Shown: positions 31,505 through 41,179, counted from the stretch's first letter. The stretch is 64,000 nt of DNA from Phyllobacterium sophorae (GCF_003010965.1 NZ_PGGM01000004.1:301180-365179), one strand, 5' to 3'. Translations and numbers: made by a program. Notes: generated by a model not told the origin, from the letters alone.

Positions 31505-31777
31505 CTACTCGATACGCCAGCAACCATATGTGTTTTCGTCAATCCGTCGCACAGTAAAGTTCTGACCCTCGTGGTTCCGCTTGTACGAGTTGACCGCAGC
31601 ATTGACCCTCTTGAGTTCATCAGCACTGAACTTGAACCCTGCATTAACGTTCATAGTAGCGAAGGGGTACTTGGTTTCTCTCGAACCACGAATTCTTTCA
31701 GGTATCGGAAGGTCATTAATCACTTCGTATGCTGGTGCTTCAGCATTTGGAGCTTCTACTCGTGGTGCTTTAGCCAT
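31505..31777 (-). CDS. Early phage protein, DUF7303-like (copy B)
   Basis: 90 residues. After an A/P-rich N-terminus (AKAPRVEAPNAEAPAYEV) the domain parallels the protein at 23177-23416: INDLPIPERI, SRETKYPFATM, FKFSADELKRVNAAVNSY, VRRIDENTYGCWRIE. The gene has its own AGGAG site and terminator, so it is probably expressed separately, perhaps from the prophage. Function unknown; a role in lysogeny is suggested only by its position next to the integrase. Confidence 0.65.
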   Translation of the reverse strand: MAKAPRVEAPNAEAPAYEVINDLPIPERIRGSRETKYPFATMNVNAGFKFSADELKRVNAAVNSYKRNHEGQNFTVRRIDENTYGCWRIE

Positions 31778-31831
31778 ATTGCACTCCTATGTTTGGTGTT
31801 TTCGATAACTAAGAGATATAAATACCTCCTA

Positions 31832-32908
31832 TTAGTCTGTCAATTCCAAGCTAGAAGACAGTTTCCGAAGATAGGCTGGACTAAAGCGAGCATAGACCCT
31901 TTCTGTGATTATTGTATTCGAGTGACCTAGGAACTGAGATATCTCGTGCATCGAATGTCCATCCTCAGCCAACCACACAGCAGCAGAGTGCCTCAACATA
32001 TGGGCTGTAAACGATATACCCGTAGTTTCAGCTAAGAGATTCAAGGAACGCTTTAAAGTCCTTATGGGCTTACCACCCCACTCAATTACAAAACCCTCTG
32101 TGCGCCCCTCTTTTGCCGAAACAAAGGCGTTCGAAAGTGCCTCCTTGAGTGTCTTACTCATTGGCACTACAGCCCTACCCTTTCTTCGTCCCATTCCTGC
32201 AACTCGTAGGTCTACTTGCTCTCTATCGAAGTCTATCCTATCCCACTTCAACTGAAGAGCGGCTGACAGTCTGGCACCCGTGGAAATCATCAAGAGTACG
32301 GCTAACCGAAGGTGAGATAGATGTGCAGGACAGTCGCGAAGAAGCTTCTGAATTTGTTGTCGAGTAAGATAATCTTCTTTCGGTTCTGGCTTCATAGGCT
32401 TTTCGATATAGGGGGCTTCCGGTATGTATTTGTGCTTCTCAGCCCACCGGAGAACCATCCTTAGGTGACCTAATTCAGTCCAGATAGTTCCGTCCTTAAG
32501 GTCCCTTGCTCGTCTATCTGCTGTGTACTCCCGGCAATGAGCTACTGTTATCTCTGAAGGTAACTTGTTTCCGAACATGGGTCTAAGAGCCTTACTGGTG
32601 TACTTAAGGGTTACACAAATAGGCTTCTCAGCATTCTCAGTCATATATAGTTTGAATACGTCATTGACTGAAAGTATCGGCTTTTCAATAGGTTGTGCCA
32701 ACTCAGCGAACTTTGCTGGTGCTAACCTTACAGCCTCTTGGTAGTCCATCGAAAGCTTATAACGACGACGATTACCTTCTTCCTCCCACGTCAGACACCA
32801 CCAGTCGTGAAGGCGAGTAATCCGGTATGGTTCTGTACCCTGTGAATTAACGAAGTTCCCTTGGGTTTCCGAACCTGTGGAGGTGTTGACTTGCTGTATC
32901 TCGGACAT
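31832..32908 (-). CDS. Tyrosine-type site-specific integrase
   Basis: 358 residues from ATG 32908, preceded by GGGAGC; a frame extending to 32953 lacks a site and would nearly reach the tRNA. All catalytic residues are present: R213 (STGARLS), K243 (MGRRKGR), H303-x-x-R306 (TAHMLRHS), H329 (LGHSN), Y339 (ITERVYARF). The N-terminal part has the usual SAM-like core-binding domain. It integrates and, with a directionality factor not seen here, excises the phage. It is 55 bp from tRNA-Val, fixing the right end of the prophage. Confidence 0.9.
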   Translation of the reverse strand: MSEIQQVNTSTGSETQGNFVNSQGTEPYRITRLHDWWCLTWEEEGNRRRYKLSMDYQEAVRLAPAKFAELAQPIEKPILSVNDVFKLYMTENAEKPICVTLKYTSKALRPMFGNKLPSEITVAHCREYTADRRARDLKDGTIWTELGHLRMVLRWAEKHKYIPEAPYIEKPMKPEPKEDYLTRQQIQKLLRDCPAHLSHLRLAVLLMISTGARLSAALQLKWDRIDFDREQVDLRVAGMGRRKGRAVVPMSKTLKEALSNAFVSAKEGRTEGFVIEWGGKPIRTLKRSLNLLAETTGISFTAHMLRHSAAVWLAEDGHSMHEISQFLGHSNTIITERVYARFSPAYLRKLSSSLELTD

Positions 32909-32932
32909 ATAAGAAGCTCCCTTGCTTACTTG

Positions 32933-32951
32933 GTTTGTGCCCGAAACAAAC
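32933..32951. promoter_or_regulatory. Candidate integrase core site (attachment-site end)
   Basis: Inverted repeat GTTTGT - 7 bases - ACAAAC between the integrase and the tRNA. Two inverted arms around a 7-bp spacer is the layout of a tyrosine recombinase core site. The other prophage end is outside the window, so the crossover point cannot be verified. Confidence 0.4.
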
Positions 32952-32963
32952 AACTTAGGAGAT

Positions 32964-33038
<75 letters not shown>

Positions 33039-33180
33039 TCTGATCTTTCCCATAACCAAGCACAAATCGCCAGGTTCCCGGCGTCCAGGGCGCAACCTCT
33101 CATGCAAGGGATGACAACCGGGGCATAACCGGCTATCGACTGCGCAAGAGTTTGAAGAAGCCGGTGGAAAGCTGAACATC

Positions 33181-33663
33181 ATGAAAGAAGCGATTACGCT
33201 CAAGCAATTGAAGCAAGCGGTTGGCACCGAGATCGGCTGTTCCGAATGGCGCGTCGTCAGCCAGGAGATGATCAACCAGTTTGCCGATGCCACCGATGAC
33301 CATCAGTTCATCCACACCGATCCGGAACGCGCCGAGAAGGAAACGCCCTTCGGCGGCACCATCGCGCACGGGTTCCTGACGATCTCGCTCCTGTCGACGC
33401 TTGCCTACGAAGCCTTGCCGATGATCGAGGGCGCAACGATGGGCATTAATTACGGTTTTGACAAGGTGCGCTTCATGGCACCGGTCAAGTCCGGCAAGCA
33501 GGTACGGGCGCACTTCAAGCTGGTGGATGCTGATATCCGCCCCTCGGGCCGCGTGCTCAATAATTACGAAGTGACCCTTGAGATCGAAGGTTCGCTCAAG
33601 CCGGCGCTCGTTGCCAACTGGCTTACCATCGCCGTGCTCGAACATCCGCCCGAAATGGATTGA
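33181..33663 (+). CDS. MaoC-like (R)-enoyl-CoA hydratase
   Basis: 160 residues with a single hot-dog domain. The hydratase-2 motif is clear: ATDDHQFIHTDPERA with D40 and H45, then PFGGTIAHGFLTISLLS. It should hydrate trans-2-enoyl-CoA to the (R)-3-hydroxyacyl-CoA, in the cytoplasm; such proteins feed polyhydroxyalkanoate synthesis or fatty-acid breakdown. It is the first chromosomal gene after the tRNA and stands alone. A GGTGGAAAG stretch upstream may be the ribosome-binding site. Confidence 0.85.
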   Translation: MKEAITLKQLKQAVGTEIGCSEWRVVSQEMINQFADATDDHQFIHTDPERAEKETPFGGTIAHGFLTISLLSTLAYEALPMIEGATMGINYGFDKVRFMAPVKSGKQVRAHFKLVDADIRPSGRVLNNYEVTLEIEGSLKPALVANWLTIAVLEHPPEMD

Positions 33664-33672
33664 GCAGAGGCG

Positions 33673-34857
33673 TCAGGCCGGTTCCATGACCCTGCCCGCC
33701 TCGTCGAGCGGCGCTGCACTGTTCTGATATCTGATTACCAGATCCCCAAACGCAAAAGGACCTTGTACGAACATGCCTATGTCGTAGGGATTGCGAATTT
33801 GTGCCCCTTTGAGAAACAGCAAGTGCATCTTGAAAAAATTCTTCCTGGCACGCGCGTAGCGCTTGGCACTGTGAATATGTTTGAAACGAATCCGCCGGAT
33901 TGTCAGCGCGCTTCGCGGTTTGATGCCAAGCGCCTTCGCGGGATCGGATTTATAGAAATGGATGATATCGGTGATCGTCTGGAACTCCGCCCATAGGACC
34001 GGTGTGTCCTGGCAGACAATCCGCACGTCCTCACGCAATCCAGCCGCTCGCGGATGAAAAGCGATCATCAACAGGCAGGAGCCCGCCGCCAGCAACGACA
34101 CAGGCTTCCGCTTCAGCAGCTCCGGATCGCTGCGCCAGACGTCGGCGATAGCTTCCACCGCGGGAACGGTGCCAAGGCTGTGCCCGATGATAAGGACCTC
34201 ATCCGCGTCGGTTGTCCGCAGCTTTTCCGCCAACTGATCTGCAAAAGCGTGCCGGCGTTGCAGGAGGCTAGGATTGCGGCCATGGATGCGGTCCGAGGCG
34301 GCCGCCCAGTCATCGAGCAGATAGGAAAAGAATAATTTTTCGCCTGGCCAGATGAGTAGAAGCCGGCCAGTTGCCAGCGCGAGCGGGATCGTCCACAGCA
34401 GATGAAGGGCGCTGTAACCGGCAAATAATGGCAACAGTCCGATGGCTACCGTGACCAGCGTGATGAAGCAGGCAAGCGCAAAAGGCCACATGAAAAAGAC
34501 GCAGAAGCGCCAGCTGGTGCGCAGGTAACGCCAGAACGTACCCGTCAGCAGAATATCGAGAAACGCCATCAATCCCGTGGCAAAGCGCGTGGCAACGTTC
34601 CGCGCGGCATAGGCGTCGAAAATATCCGCTGCGCCATATTGGCAAAACTCGGTTTGGGTTTGCCAGTTGGCGCCGCTCGTTGCGATCTGCATGGATGCAA
34701 TGTTCTGCCCCTGTGGCACCATTGGCCCTGCTCGGGTCTTCGCGTGCCAGAGACTGTTGAAATCGGCGGAACTGTTCAGATAACGCCCGCGAACCGCGTC
34801 AGGATGTAATCCCTCATAGCCCGTAAAATTGACAACCAGGCGTTTTTTGACAGCCAT
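33673..34857 (-). CDS. Membrane-associated alpha/beta hydrolase
   Basis: 394 residues from ATG 34857 (AGAG upstream). The nucleophile elbow GHSLG lies in VLIIGHSLGTVPAVEAI, the signature of serine hydrolases and lipases; a conserved GYEGLHPD segment near the start (VVNFTGYE) is usual in this rhizobial family. Two membrane spans sit at about residues 125-165 (FCVFFMWPFALACFITLVTV, LLPLFAGYSALHLLWTIPLA). The substrate is not predictable; phospholipid or ester hydrolysis is likely. It is convergent with the MaoC gene 10 bases away. Confidence 0.7.
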   Translation of the reverse strand: MAVKKRLVVNFTGYEGLHPDAVRGRYLNSSADFNSLWHAKTRAGPMVPQGQNIASMQIATSGANWQTQTEFCQYGAADIFDAYAARNVATRFATGLMAFLDILLTGTFWRYLRTSWRFCVFFMWPFALACFITLVTVAIGLLPLFAGYSALHLLWTIPLALATGRLLLIWPGEKLFFSYLLDDWAAASDRIHGRNPSLLQRRHAFADQLAEKLRTTDADEVLIIGHSLGTVPAVEAIADVWRSDPELLKRKPVSLLAAGSCLLMIAFHPRAAGLREDVRIVCQDTPVLWAEFQTITDIIHFYKSDPAKALGIKPRSALTIRRIRFKHIHSAKRYARARKNFFKMHLLFLKGAQIRNPYDIGMFVQGPFAFGDLVIRYQNSAAPLDEAGRVMEPA

Positions 34858-35248
34858 TTCGTTTCTCTGAGCAAAGAGACCACGCGAATCAGCGGTCACC
34901 GGCATCTCTTTAAGCCAGACGGCGGCGTAATTGCGACCGGCAGTTCAATTATCAGGACGTCTAACATAAAATTGATGCGGGTGGACCGCTGTGCTGCCTT
35001 TTCATTGGGAGAGATAGAAAATGCGAGGAGATACGCGAAGGGCGGGGTCTTCCCCGGTCAAGCAGCTCCATACCGCAGTTTGCCGCCGTCTCGGCATCCG
35101 CGGATATGGCCTTTTCGCCCGGCTACTGTGTCGCAAAGGCACGACAATGAATAAACATTGCCGTCGCCTCTTCTCCTCGTATCCGCACGAAAAGCTTCAC
35201 ACCATTTGGACCAGATCAACAGGTCCTGACCTTATGCCGGAGCCTGTC
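34858..35248. other. Intergenic region upstream of the hydrolase gene
   Basis: About 390 bp between the hydrolase start and the end of soxG. The short frames here have no ribosome-binding site or recognisable product. It presumably contains the hydrolase promoter and the end of the sox transcript; I see no strong hairpin with a T-run. Confidence 0.4.
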
Positions 35249-35788
35249 TTATACAGCGGCGTCGCGCGCTGATTCCTGCAGAAAACCGTAGGCGTAGGTC
35301 GAGAACGACCGCCAGCATTCGATACGAAAGCTGTTTTCGCTGGTGCGCAGCAGGACAATCTCGATCTTGCCGAAAACAGTCCGGGACGCGGCTCCCACTG
35401 GAAAGGCTTTGAGCGACAGGTCTTGCGGGCATCCGCCATTGACGACTCTGTCCGCGCCTTTGCCGGAAACGATAATACCGACATTGCGATGTGAAATATC
35501 GACTGCGGAGTGCAGCACTTGTCCTTTTGCCAGGTCAGCAACAAGGCTGCTATCTGCGCCGTCGATAATGAGCCATTCGTCGGGACCGATCCACATGGCG
35601 GTGCGGCTGCCGTTCGCGACAGTTGATTTCGGCTTGACCGGCAGATTCAGCCCCAATGCCTTGGAGAGCGCCGGGATCGCGTCTGATCTCGCGCGAAGCG
35701 AGACACGCGTCGCATTGTCAGCCAGGGCTACTGATACTGAGCCCGCCTGCAGGGGATGCAACCGTGTTGCCTGGATCATCTCAACCAT
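35249..35788 (-). CDS. soxG: Sarcosine oxidase gamma subunit
   Basis: 179 residues, GcvT-like small subunit of heterotetrameric sarcosine oxidase. Typical segments: VSVALADNATRVSLRARSDA, TAMWIGPDEWLIID, LHSAVDISHRNVGIIVSGKGA in parts, CPQDLSLKAFPVGAASRT, FRIECWRSFSTYAYGFLQ. The ATG overlaps the soxA stop by 8 bases with AGGAGA upstream. It supports the alpha subunit, which passes the sarcosine methyl group to tetrahydrofolate. Last gene of soxBDAG. Confidence 0.92.
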   Translation of the reverse strand: MVEMIQATRLHPLQAGSVSVALADNATRVSLRARSDAIPALSKALGLNLPVKPKSTVANGSRTAMWIGPDEWLIIDGADSSLVADLAKGQVLHSAVDISHRNVGIIVSGKGADRVVNGGCPQDLSLKAFPVGAASRTVFGKIEIVLLRTSENSFRIECWRSFSTYAYGFLQESARDAAV

Positions 35789-38759
35789 TCAAACGCTCTC
35801 CTTTTTCGTCGAAGAACACTGTTCCGGTTACTTCCACTTCGATCACTCCGTTCGGCATAGGTACGTAGAGGGTTTCTCCAAGCCGTTTTGTCCCATCGAT
35901 CACCAGCGCCATGGCGATGGAGCGGCCGCAATTTTCCGACCAGTAGGACGAGGTCACATGACCGATCATAGTCATCGGCACCGGCTGGTTCGGGTTGGCA
36001 ACGATCTGTGCGCCCTCCTCCAGCACGATCTTCGGATCCACGGTTTTCAGCCCGACAAGCTGCTTGCGGCCATCCGCCACCAGATCACGGCGCAGAAGGC
36101 CACGAATGCCGACATAGTCTGTCTTGTTCTTGCCGATGGCCCAGGTGAGACCGGCGTCCTGCGGTGTTACTGTGCCATCCGTGTCCTGACCCACGATGAT
36201 GTAACCCTTCTCCGCACGCAGGATATGCATCGCTTCCGTGCCATAGGGCGTCAGGCCAAGCGGCCTGCCGCTCGCGTAGACGGCCTCCCACACCGCCTGA
36301 CCGTAATCAGCAGGCACGTTGATTTCGTAGCCGGCCTCCCCGGTAAACGACATCCGGAACAATCGTGTCGGCACGCCGCAGATCTTGCCTTCCCGCACAC
36401 TCATATGCGGCATGGCTTCGTTGGACATGTCGATGCCTTCGACCAGCGGCGCAATGATTTCGCGGGCCTTCGGACCCTGTACGGCAATCACCGCCCATTG
36501 CTCGGTCGTCGAGGTCAGCCAGACATTGAGATGCGGGAATTCAGTCTGGAGATAGTCTTCCATGTGATGCATGACGCGCGGCGCGCCGCCGGTCGTCGTT
36601 GTCACATGGAAACGATCCTCAGCGAGGCGGCCGACGACACCGTCATCATAGATGAACCCGTCTTCGCGCAGCATGATACCGTAACGGCAGCGGCCGACGC
36701 CGAGCTTTTCCCAAGGGTTGGTATAGAGGAGTTCCAGAAATTTTGCGGCGTCCGGCCCGACCACCTCAATTTTGCCAAGCGTCGACGCATCGAAGATGCC
36801 GGCCTGATTGCGCACGGCAACGCATTCGCGGTTGACCGCCGCATGCATGTCTTCGCCAGCCTGGGGATAATACCAGGCACGCTTCCACTGGCCGACATCC
36901 TCGAAGGCCGCGCCATGTGCCGCATGCCAGGCATGCATGGGGGTACACCGCGTCGGATCGAAAAGATCATGCCGCGCGTGATTGACGATCGCGCCGAATG
37001 TAACCGGCGTGAAGGGCGCGCGAAATGTCGTCAACCCGACGGCCGGAATTGGCCGGTTCAGCGCTTCGGCGGCAATCGCAAGGCCATGCAGATTGGACGT
37101 CTTGCCCTGGTCGGTCGCCATGCCGTTGGTGGTGAAACGCTTGACGTGTTCGATCGAGTGCATGCCTTCGCGCACGGCGAGCCGCACATCCTTCGCCGTC
37201 ACATCGTTCTGGAAATCGACAAAGGCCTTGACGGTTGTGTCCGCACCAGCGCCAGGTGCCGAGCCGATCATACCACCGACCCAGTCCGTACCGCCGGTCG
37301 CAGAAATAGATTTGGCGTTGCCGCCGCCAACTGCGAAAGCCTCATCCAGTGTAGCTTGCAGGCCGTCTGTCCCGTTGCAGGCGCCGACAGAAACGCAGTC
37401 CTGCGCATATGTGCCAGGCAGGAAACGCTCGTTTTCAGCATCCCACGCGACCTTGCCGCGTGATTGGGAAAACAGATGCACCGACGGTGTCCAGCCACCG
37501 GACATGATCAGCGCGTCAATGGCGACCTTGCGCTCATTGCCTCCCCGGTTTGGCTGGATCGACATCGACGATACGCGGCGTTTGCCGCCGGCACTATAGA
37601 CGGCATGCCCAGTCAAGACCTCGATACCAAGCGAGCGGGCTTCGTTGACAACCGCAGATGATGGATCGTCGCGCGTATCGACAATCACAGGCACATCGAC
37701 CCCGGCGCGCTTCAGATCGATCGCCGCGGCATAGGCCGAATCATTGGAAGTGTAGACCCCAACCTTCCGGCCAATCGCAACCCCGTACTGGTTGAGGAAC
37801 ATTCGAGCAGCCGAAGCCAGCATGACCCCCGGGCGATCATTATTGGCAAACACCATATGCCGTTCGATAGCACCAGTGGCGAGGATCACCTTTTTCGCCC
37901 GAACCTGCCAAAGCCGTTCGCGCGGCATATCTGAGCCGGGATTACTGAGATGGTCGCTGATACGCTCGACCAGACCAACGAAGTTTTGCGCGTAATAGCC
38001 AAAAGCCGTGGTTCGGCTGAGGACGGTGACATTGTCCATCGCCCTTAATTTCGCAACCGTCGCAGCTGCCCATTCATGGCCCGAAACGCCGTCGATGGTG
38101 ACGTCGCTTTCATAGCGCAATGCGCCGCCGGCTTCGGGTTGCTCGTCGCAAAGAATGACCTTGGCACCGGTCGATGCCGCGCTCAGCGCTGCGGCAAGAC
38201 CAGCGGCGCCCGCGCCGACAATGAGCACATCGCAATGGGCGAAGCGGTTGGTATAGCGATCCGTGTCTGGCTCGCCAGGGACGACACCGAGACCTGCGGC
38301 GGCTCGGATCTTGGGCTCGTAGATGGTCTTCCAGGCAAATTTCGGCCACATGAAAGTCTTGTAGTAGAAGCCCGCGGGGAGCATCGGCGAGAAGACATCA
38401 TTAACGGCGCCGACATCGAAAGTCAGCGATGGCCAGCGGTTCTGTGACTTGACCTTCAGCCCGTCATAGATTTCCTGCACGGTCGCACGCACATTGGGCT
38501 GCTTGCGCGACTTGTCGCGCTCGATATCAACCAATGCGTTCGGCTCTTCGCTGCCTGCAGAGAGAATACCGCGCGGACGGTGATATTTGAACGAGCGGCC
38601 AACCAGGTGAATACCGTTGGCAAGCAGCGCGGAGGCCAGCGTGTCGCCTTCGAGGCCAGTCAGGTTCTGGCCGTCGAACGTAAAGCGTACGGTTTTCGCC
38701 GGGGTCAATCGGCCCGCGCCGGCAATACGGTTGCTTCCTGAATGAATAGACGTGCTCAC
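35781..38759 (-). CDS. soxA: Sarcosine oxidase alpha subunit
   Basis: 992 residues. The N-terminal 100 form a ferredoxin-like fold (VRFTFDGQNLTGLEGDTLASALLANG in parts); residues from about 175 have the FAD/NAD site VLIVGAGAAGLAAALSAA; the C-terminal 400 are a GcvT aminomethyltransferase-type folate domain. With beta, delta and gamma it oxidises sarcosine to glycine, H2O2 and 5,10-methylene-THF. Start is GTG at 38759, three bases after the soxD stop, with GAGGTG as site. A long open frame on the opposite strand is a codon-bias shadow. Confidence 0.95.
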   Translation of the reverse strand: MSTSIHSGSNRIAGAGRLTPAKTVRFTFDGQNLTGLEGDTLASALLANGIHLVGRSFKYHRPRGILSAGSEEPNALVDIERDKSRKQPNVRATVQEIYDGLKVKSQNRWPSLTFDVGAVNDVFSPMLPAGFYYKTFMWPKFAWKTIYEPKIRAAAGLGVVPGEPDTDRYTNRFAHCDVLIVGAGAAGLAAALSAASTGAKVILCDEQPEAGGALRYESDVTIDGVSGHEWAAATVAKLRAMDNVTVLSRTTAFGYYAQNFVGLVERISDHLSNPGSDMPRERLWQVRAKKVILATGAIERHMVFANNDRPGVMLASAARMFLNQYGVAIGRKVGVYTSNDSAYAAAIDLKRAGVDVPVIVDTRDDPSSAVVNEARSLGIEVLTGHAVYSAGGKRRVSSMSIQPNRGGNERKVAIDALIMSGGWTPSVHLFSQSRGKVAWDAENERFLPGTYAQDCVSVGACNGTDGLQATLDEAFAVGGGNAKSISATGGTDWVGGMIGSAPGAGADTTVKAFVDFQNDVTAKDVRLAVREGMHSIEHVKRFTTNGMATDQGKTSNLHGLAIAAEALNRPIPAVGLTTFRAPFTPVTFGAIVNHARHDLFDPTRCTPMHAWHAAHGAAFEDVGQWKRAWYYPQAGEDMHAAVNRECVAVRNQAGIFDASTLGKIEVVGPDAAKFLELLYTNPWEKLGVGRCRYGIMLREDGFIYDDGVVGRLAEDRFHVTTTTGGAPRVMHHMEDYLQTEFPHLNVWLTSTTEQWAVIAVQGPKAREIIAPLVEGIDMSNEAMPHMSVREGKICGVPTRLFRMSFTGEAGYEINVPADYGQAVWEAVYASGRPLGLTPYGTEAMHILRAEKGYIIVGQDTDGTVTPQDAGLTWAIGKNKTDYVGIRGLLRRDLVADGRKQLVGLKTVDPKIVLEEGAQIVANPNQPVPMTMIGHVTSSYWSENCGRSIAMALVIDGTKRLGETLYVPMPNGVIEVEVTGTVFFDEKGERLNG

Positions 38760-38762
38760 GGC

Positions 38763-39131
38763 TTACACCTCTGCTTTCTTGGCGCGGGGCGCGCGTGTCG
38801 ATGCTGGCTGCTCAACCGGGTCTGGCGATGCGGCTGGCCGGGAGAGGAGCAACTCCACGTTCGGGCGCGGCTCACCGGCCTTGTAGACGGTCAGGAACTT
38901 GTCCGAAACGGAATCGCGCACGGCATTGAAGAACCGCCCGCAGCCATGAATATGCCGCCAGCGTTCGAACTGCAGCCCTTTAGGGTTCTGCCGGAAGTAC
39001 AGATAGGCGGCAAAATCGTCGTCAGACTGCTCGACGATCGGGGCAGCACGCACGAGATGCGCTTCACCCGCATTGCGGAATTCCAGTTCCGGGCGCTCTT
39101 CTTCGCAGTAAGGGCATTTGATGAGAAGCAT
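38763..39131 (-). CDS. soxD: Sarcosine oxidase delta subunit
   Basis: 122 residues. Zinc-binding CPYC (C6, C9) with H60/H62 and C64 in RWRHIHGCGRFFNAVRD, as in structural delta subunits. Conserved ELEFRNAGEAHLVR and YLYFRQNPKG. The C-terminal 30 residues are A/P/K-rich and variable. Third component of the oxidase; second gene of the operon. Confidence 0.95.
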   Translation of the reverse strand: MLLIKCPYCEEERPELEFRNAGEAHLVRAAPIVEQSDDDFAAYLYFRQNPKGLQFERWRHIHGCGRFFNAVRDSVSDKFLTVYKAGEPRPNVELLLSRPAASPDPVEQPASTRAPRAKKAEV

Positions 39132-39154
39132 CGTCTTCGTCTCGTTTCTTGAAT

Positions 39155-40408
39155 TCAGTGCGCGACAGCAGCGGCGGCCGCTTCGTCGATCAGGCGGCCG
39201 GTGGTAAAGCGCTCGATCGTAAACGGCGCGTTGATCCGGTGCGGCTCATCACGGGCGATCGTGTGGGCAAACACATTGCCTGACCCCGGCGTCGCCTTGA
39301 AACCGCCTGTTCCCCAGCCGCAATTGACATAGAGACCAGGCACTGGCGTCTTTGCGAGGATGGGCGAGCGATCCGGTGTCACGTCGACGATACCGCCCCA
39401 GGAGCGGAGCATCTTCAACCGCGTCAGTACGGGGAACATCTCGCAGATCGCATCGAGCGTGTGATTGATGATGTGAAGGCCACCCGTTTGCGAGTAGGAC
39501 GTGTACTGGTCCGTTCCGGCTCCGATGACCATTTCGCCCTTGTCGGACTGGGAAATATAGGCGTGAACGGTATTGGACATGATCACGCAGGGAATCAGCG
39601 GCTTGACCGGTTCTGAGACGAGCGCCTGCAGGGGATAGCTTTCGAGCGGCATGCGTACGCCGGCCATGTTCATGATCACCGATGTATGGCCGGCGGCGAC
39701 GACACCGACTTTCTTCGCATTGATCGGACCGCGATTGGTATCGACACCGATGACCGCGCCATTGGCAGCACGGCGAATGCCGGTAACTTCGCAATTCTGG
39801 ATAATGTGCACGCCACGATCGGCTGCTGCGCGGGCATAGCCCCAGGCCACGGCGTCGTGCCGGGCGGTACCGCCGCGCCGTTGCAGGGCCGCACCGATGA
39901 TCGGATAGCGGGCGTCGGCCGAGAGATTGATCGGCGGGCAGAATTCCTTCACCTGTTCCGGCGTGAGCCACTCATTGTCGATGCCGTTCAGCCGGTTGGC
40001 GTGGATGTGGCGCTTGAACACCTGAACGTCGTGAATATTATGCGCGAGCATCATCACGCCGCGCGCCGAATACATCACGTTGTAGTTGAGATCCTGGCTC
40101 AAGCCCTCCCAGAGCTTCACCGCATGTTCGTAGATGCCAGCGGATTCGTCATAGAGGTAGTTGGAACGGATGATAGTCGTATTGCGGCCGGTATTGCCGC
40201 CCCCGAGCCAGCCCTTTTCGAGCACCGCGACATTGGTGATGCCGTGTTCCTTGGCAAGGTAATAAGCGGTCGCCAGGCCATGCCCGCCTGCACCGACAAT
40301 GATGACATCATATTCCGATTTGGGTTCTGGTGATGTCCATTGCTGCTCCCAGCCTTTGTGAGCACGCAGGGCTTCGCGGGCCAGAGCAAACACCGAATAT
40401 TTCCGCAT
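39155..40408 (-). CDS. soxB: Sarcosine oxidase beta subunit
   Basis: 417 residues, FAD-dependent DAO fold: [22 protein letters not shown] (dinucleotide motif 39-44), [17 protein letters not shown], and the C-terminal [22 protein letters not shown]. It carries the sarcosine-oxidising FAD and a covalent flavin at the interface with alpha. First gene of soxBDAG, with AAGGAA before the ATG. The sequence from 40409 to 40798 is its promoter region. Confidence 0.95.
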   Translation of the reverse strand: MRKYSVFALAREALRAHKGWEQQWTSPEPKSEYDVIIVGAGGHGLATAYYLAKEHGITNVAVLEKGWLGGGNTGRNTTIIRSNYLYDESAGIYEHAVKLWEGLSQDLNYNVMYSARGVMMLAHNIHDVQVFKRHIHANRLNGIDNEWLTPEQVKEFCPPINLSADARYPIIGAALQRRGGTARHDAVAWGYARAAADRGVHIIQNCEVTGIRRAANGAVIGVDTNRGPINAKKVGVVAAGHTSVIMNMAGVRMPLESYPLQALVSEPVKPLIPCVIMSNTVHAYISQSDKGEMVIGAGTDQYTSYSQTGGLHIINHTLDAICEMFPVLTRLKMLRSWGGIVDVTPDRSPILAKTPVPGLYVNCGWGTGGFKATPGSGNVFAHTIARDEPHRINAPFTIERFTTGRLIDEAAAAAVAH

Positions 40409-40798
40409 TAACTATTCCTTTGCGAACCAGTTGGCCTTCGCAGAGCGATTGTTCAGAGATTTTCACAAGACCCTGTCCAGAAATCGACATCGATTTTATG
40501 GCGTGGAAGCTTGCTTTAACGCATCAGTATCGCATCCGTCCAAAGGTCTTTTGCCATTTTGCGACGGAGATTGGCGCTCCACGCCGCTTAATTTAAGATT
40601 CCGGACAAGCTGCCCGCAGACCGCGAGAATATCCGGCGATTTGCCCATCGAAAGCATGGACATCCCACCAACTTTCTGATAATGCCCACGGCAGTTTGCG
40701 ATGGATGACCGTCGCGAAGTCTGGTTTGTTGTCCCATCAATAAGGATTGGGTACGGCGAGCCGGGCTCAACGAAATTCTAAGCTATACAGGATAAAAC
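40409..40798. promoter_or_regulatory. Divergent control region between soxB and rpsU
   Basis: 390 bp without genes, containing the promoters of the leftward sox operon and rightward rpsU. A perfect inverted repeat AAATCGA-CA-TCGATTT lies at 40481-40496, about 75 bp upstream of soxB, and is a candidate operator. No riboswitch-like structure was recognised. Confidence 0.5.
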
Positions 40799-41050
40799 GT
40801 GCAGGTACTCGTACGCGAAAACAATGTTGATCAGGCTCTCCGCGTTCTCAAGAAGAAGATGCAGCGCGAAGGCATGTTCCGCGAAATGAAGATGCATGAT
40901 CATTACGAAAAGCCTTCGATCAAGCGCGCCCGCCAGAAGGCAGAAGCAATCAGCCGTGCCCGTAAGCTTGCCCGCAAGCAGGCACAGCGCGAAGGCCTTC
41001 TGCCAATGCCGGCACGCAAGGCTCCGGTCCGCGCTTCTGCGGCTCGTTGA
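40799..41050 (+). CDS. rpsU: 30S ribosomal protein S21
   Basis: 83 residues: [20 protein letters not shown], then [19 protein letters not shown] and a basic A/R/K C-terminus. Start is GTG at 40799 with AGGA six bases upstream. S21 helps the small subunit engage the Shine-Dalgarno region during initiation. Divergent from soxBDAG. Confidence 0.95.
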   Translation: MQVLVRENNVDQALRVLKKKMQREGMFREMKMHDHYEKPSIKRARQKAEAISRARKLARKQAQREGLLPMPARKAPVRASAAR

Positions 41051-41179
41051 TCAGCATTTTATCGACGCCTTGACCCGAATACGGGGTGGAGTGGCACGTG
41101 CCACACCGCCCTTTTTTCGTTTGGTGCCATCGGAACAATAGAGCTTGCAAAGCTCTTGGTAGTACGGGACACATAAAGC

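Noticed and set aside
34972..35272. Short plus-strand frames between the hydrolase and soxG
   Set aside because: No ribosome-binding sites or recognisable sequence; treated as intergenic.
35343..37463. 706-codon open frame on the plus strand opposite soxA
   Set aside because: Shadow of a GC-rich gene with third-position bias; the sarcosine oxidase alpha subunit on the other strand is unmistakable and the shadow protein is His/Arg/Cys-rich without domains.
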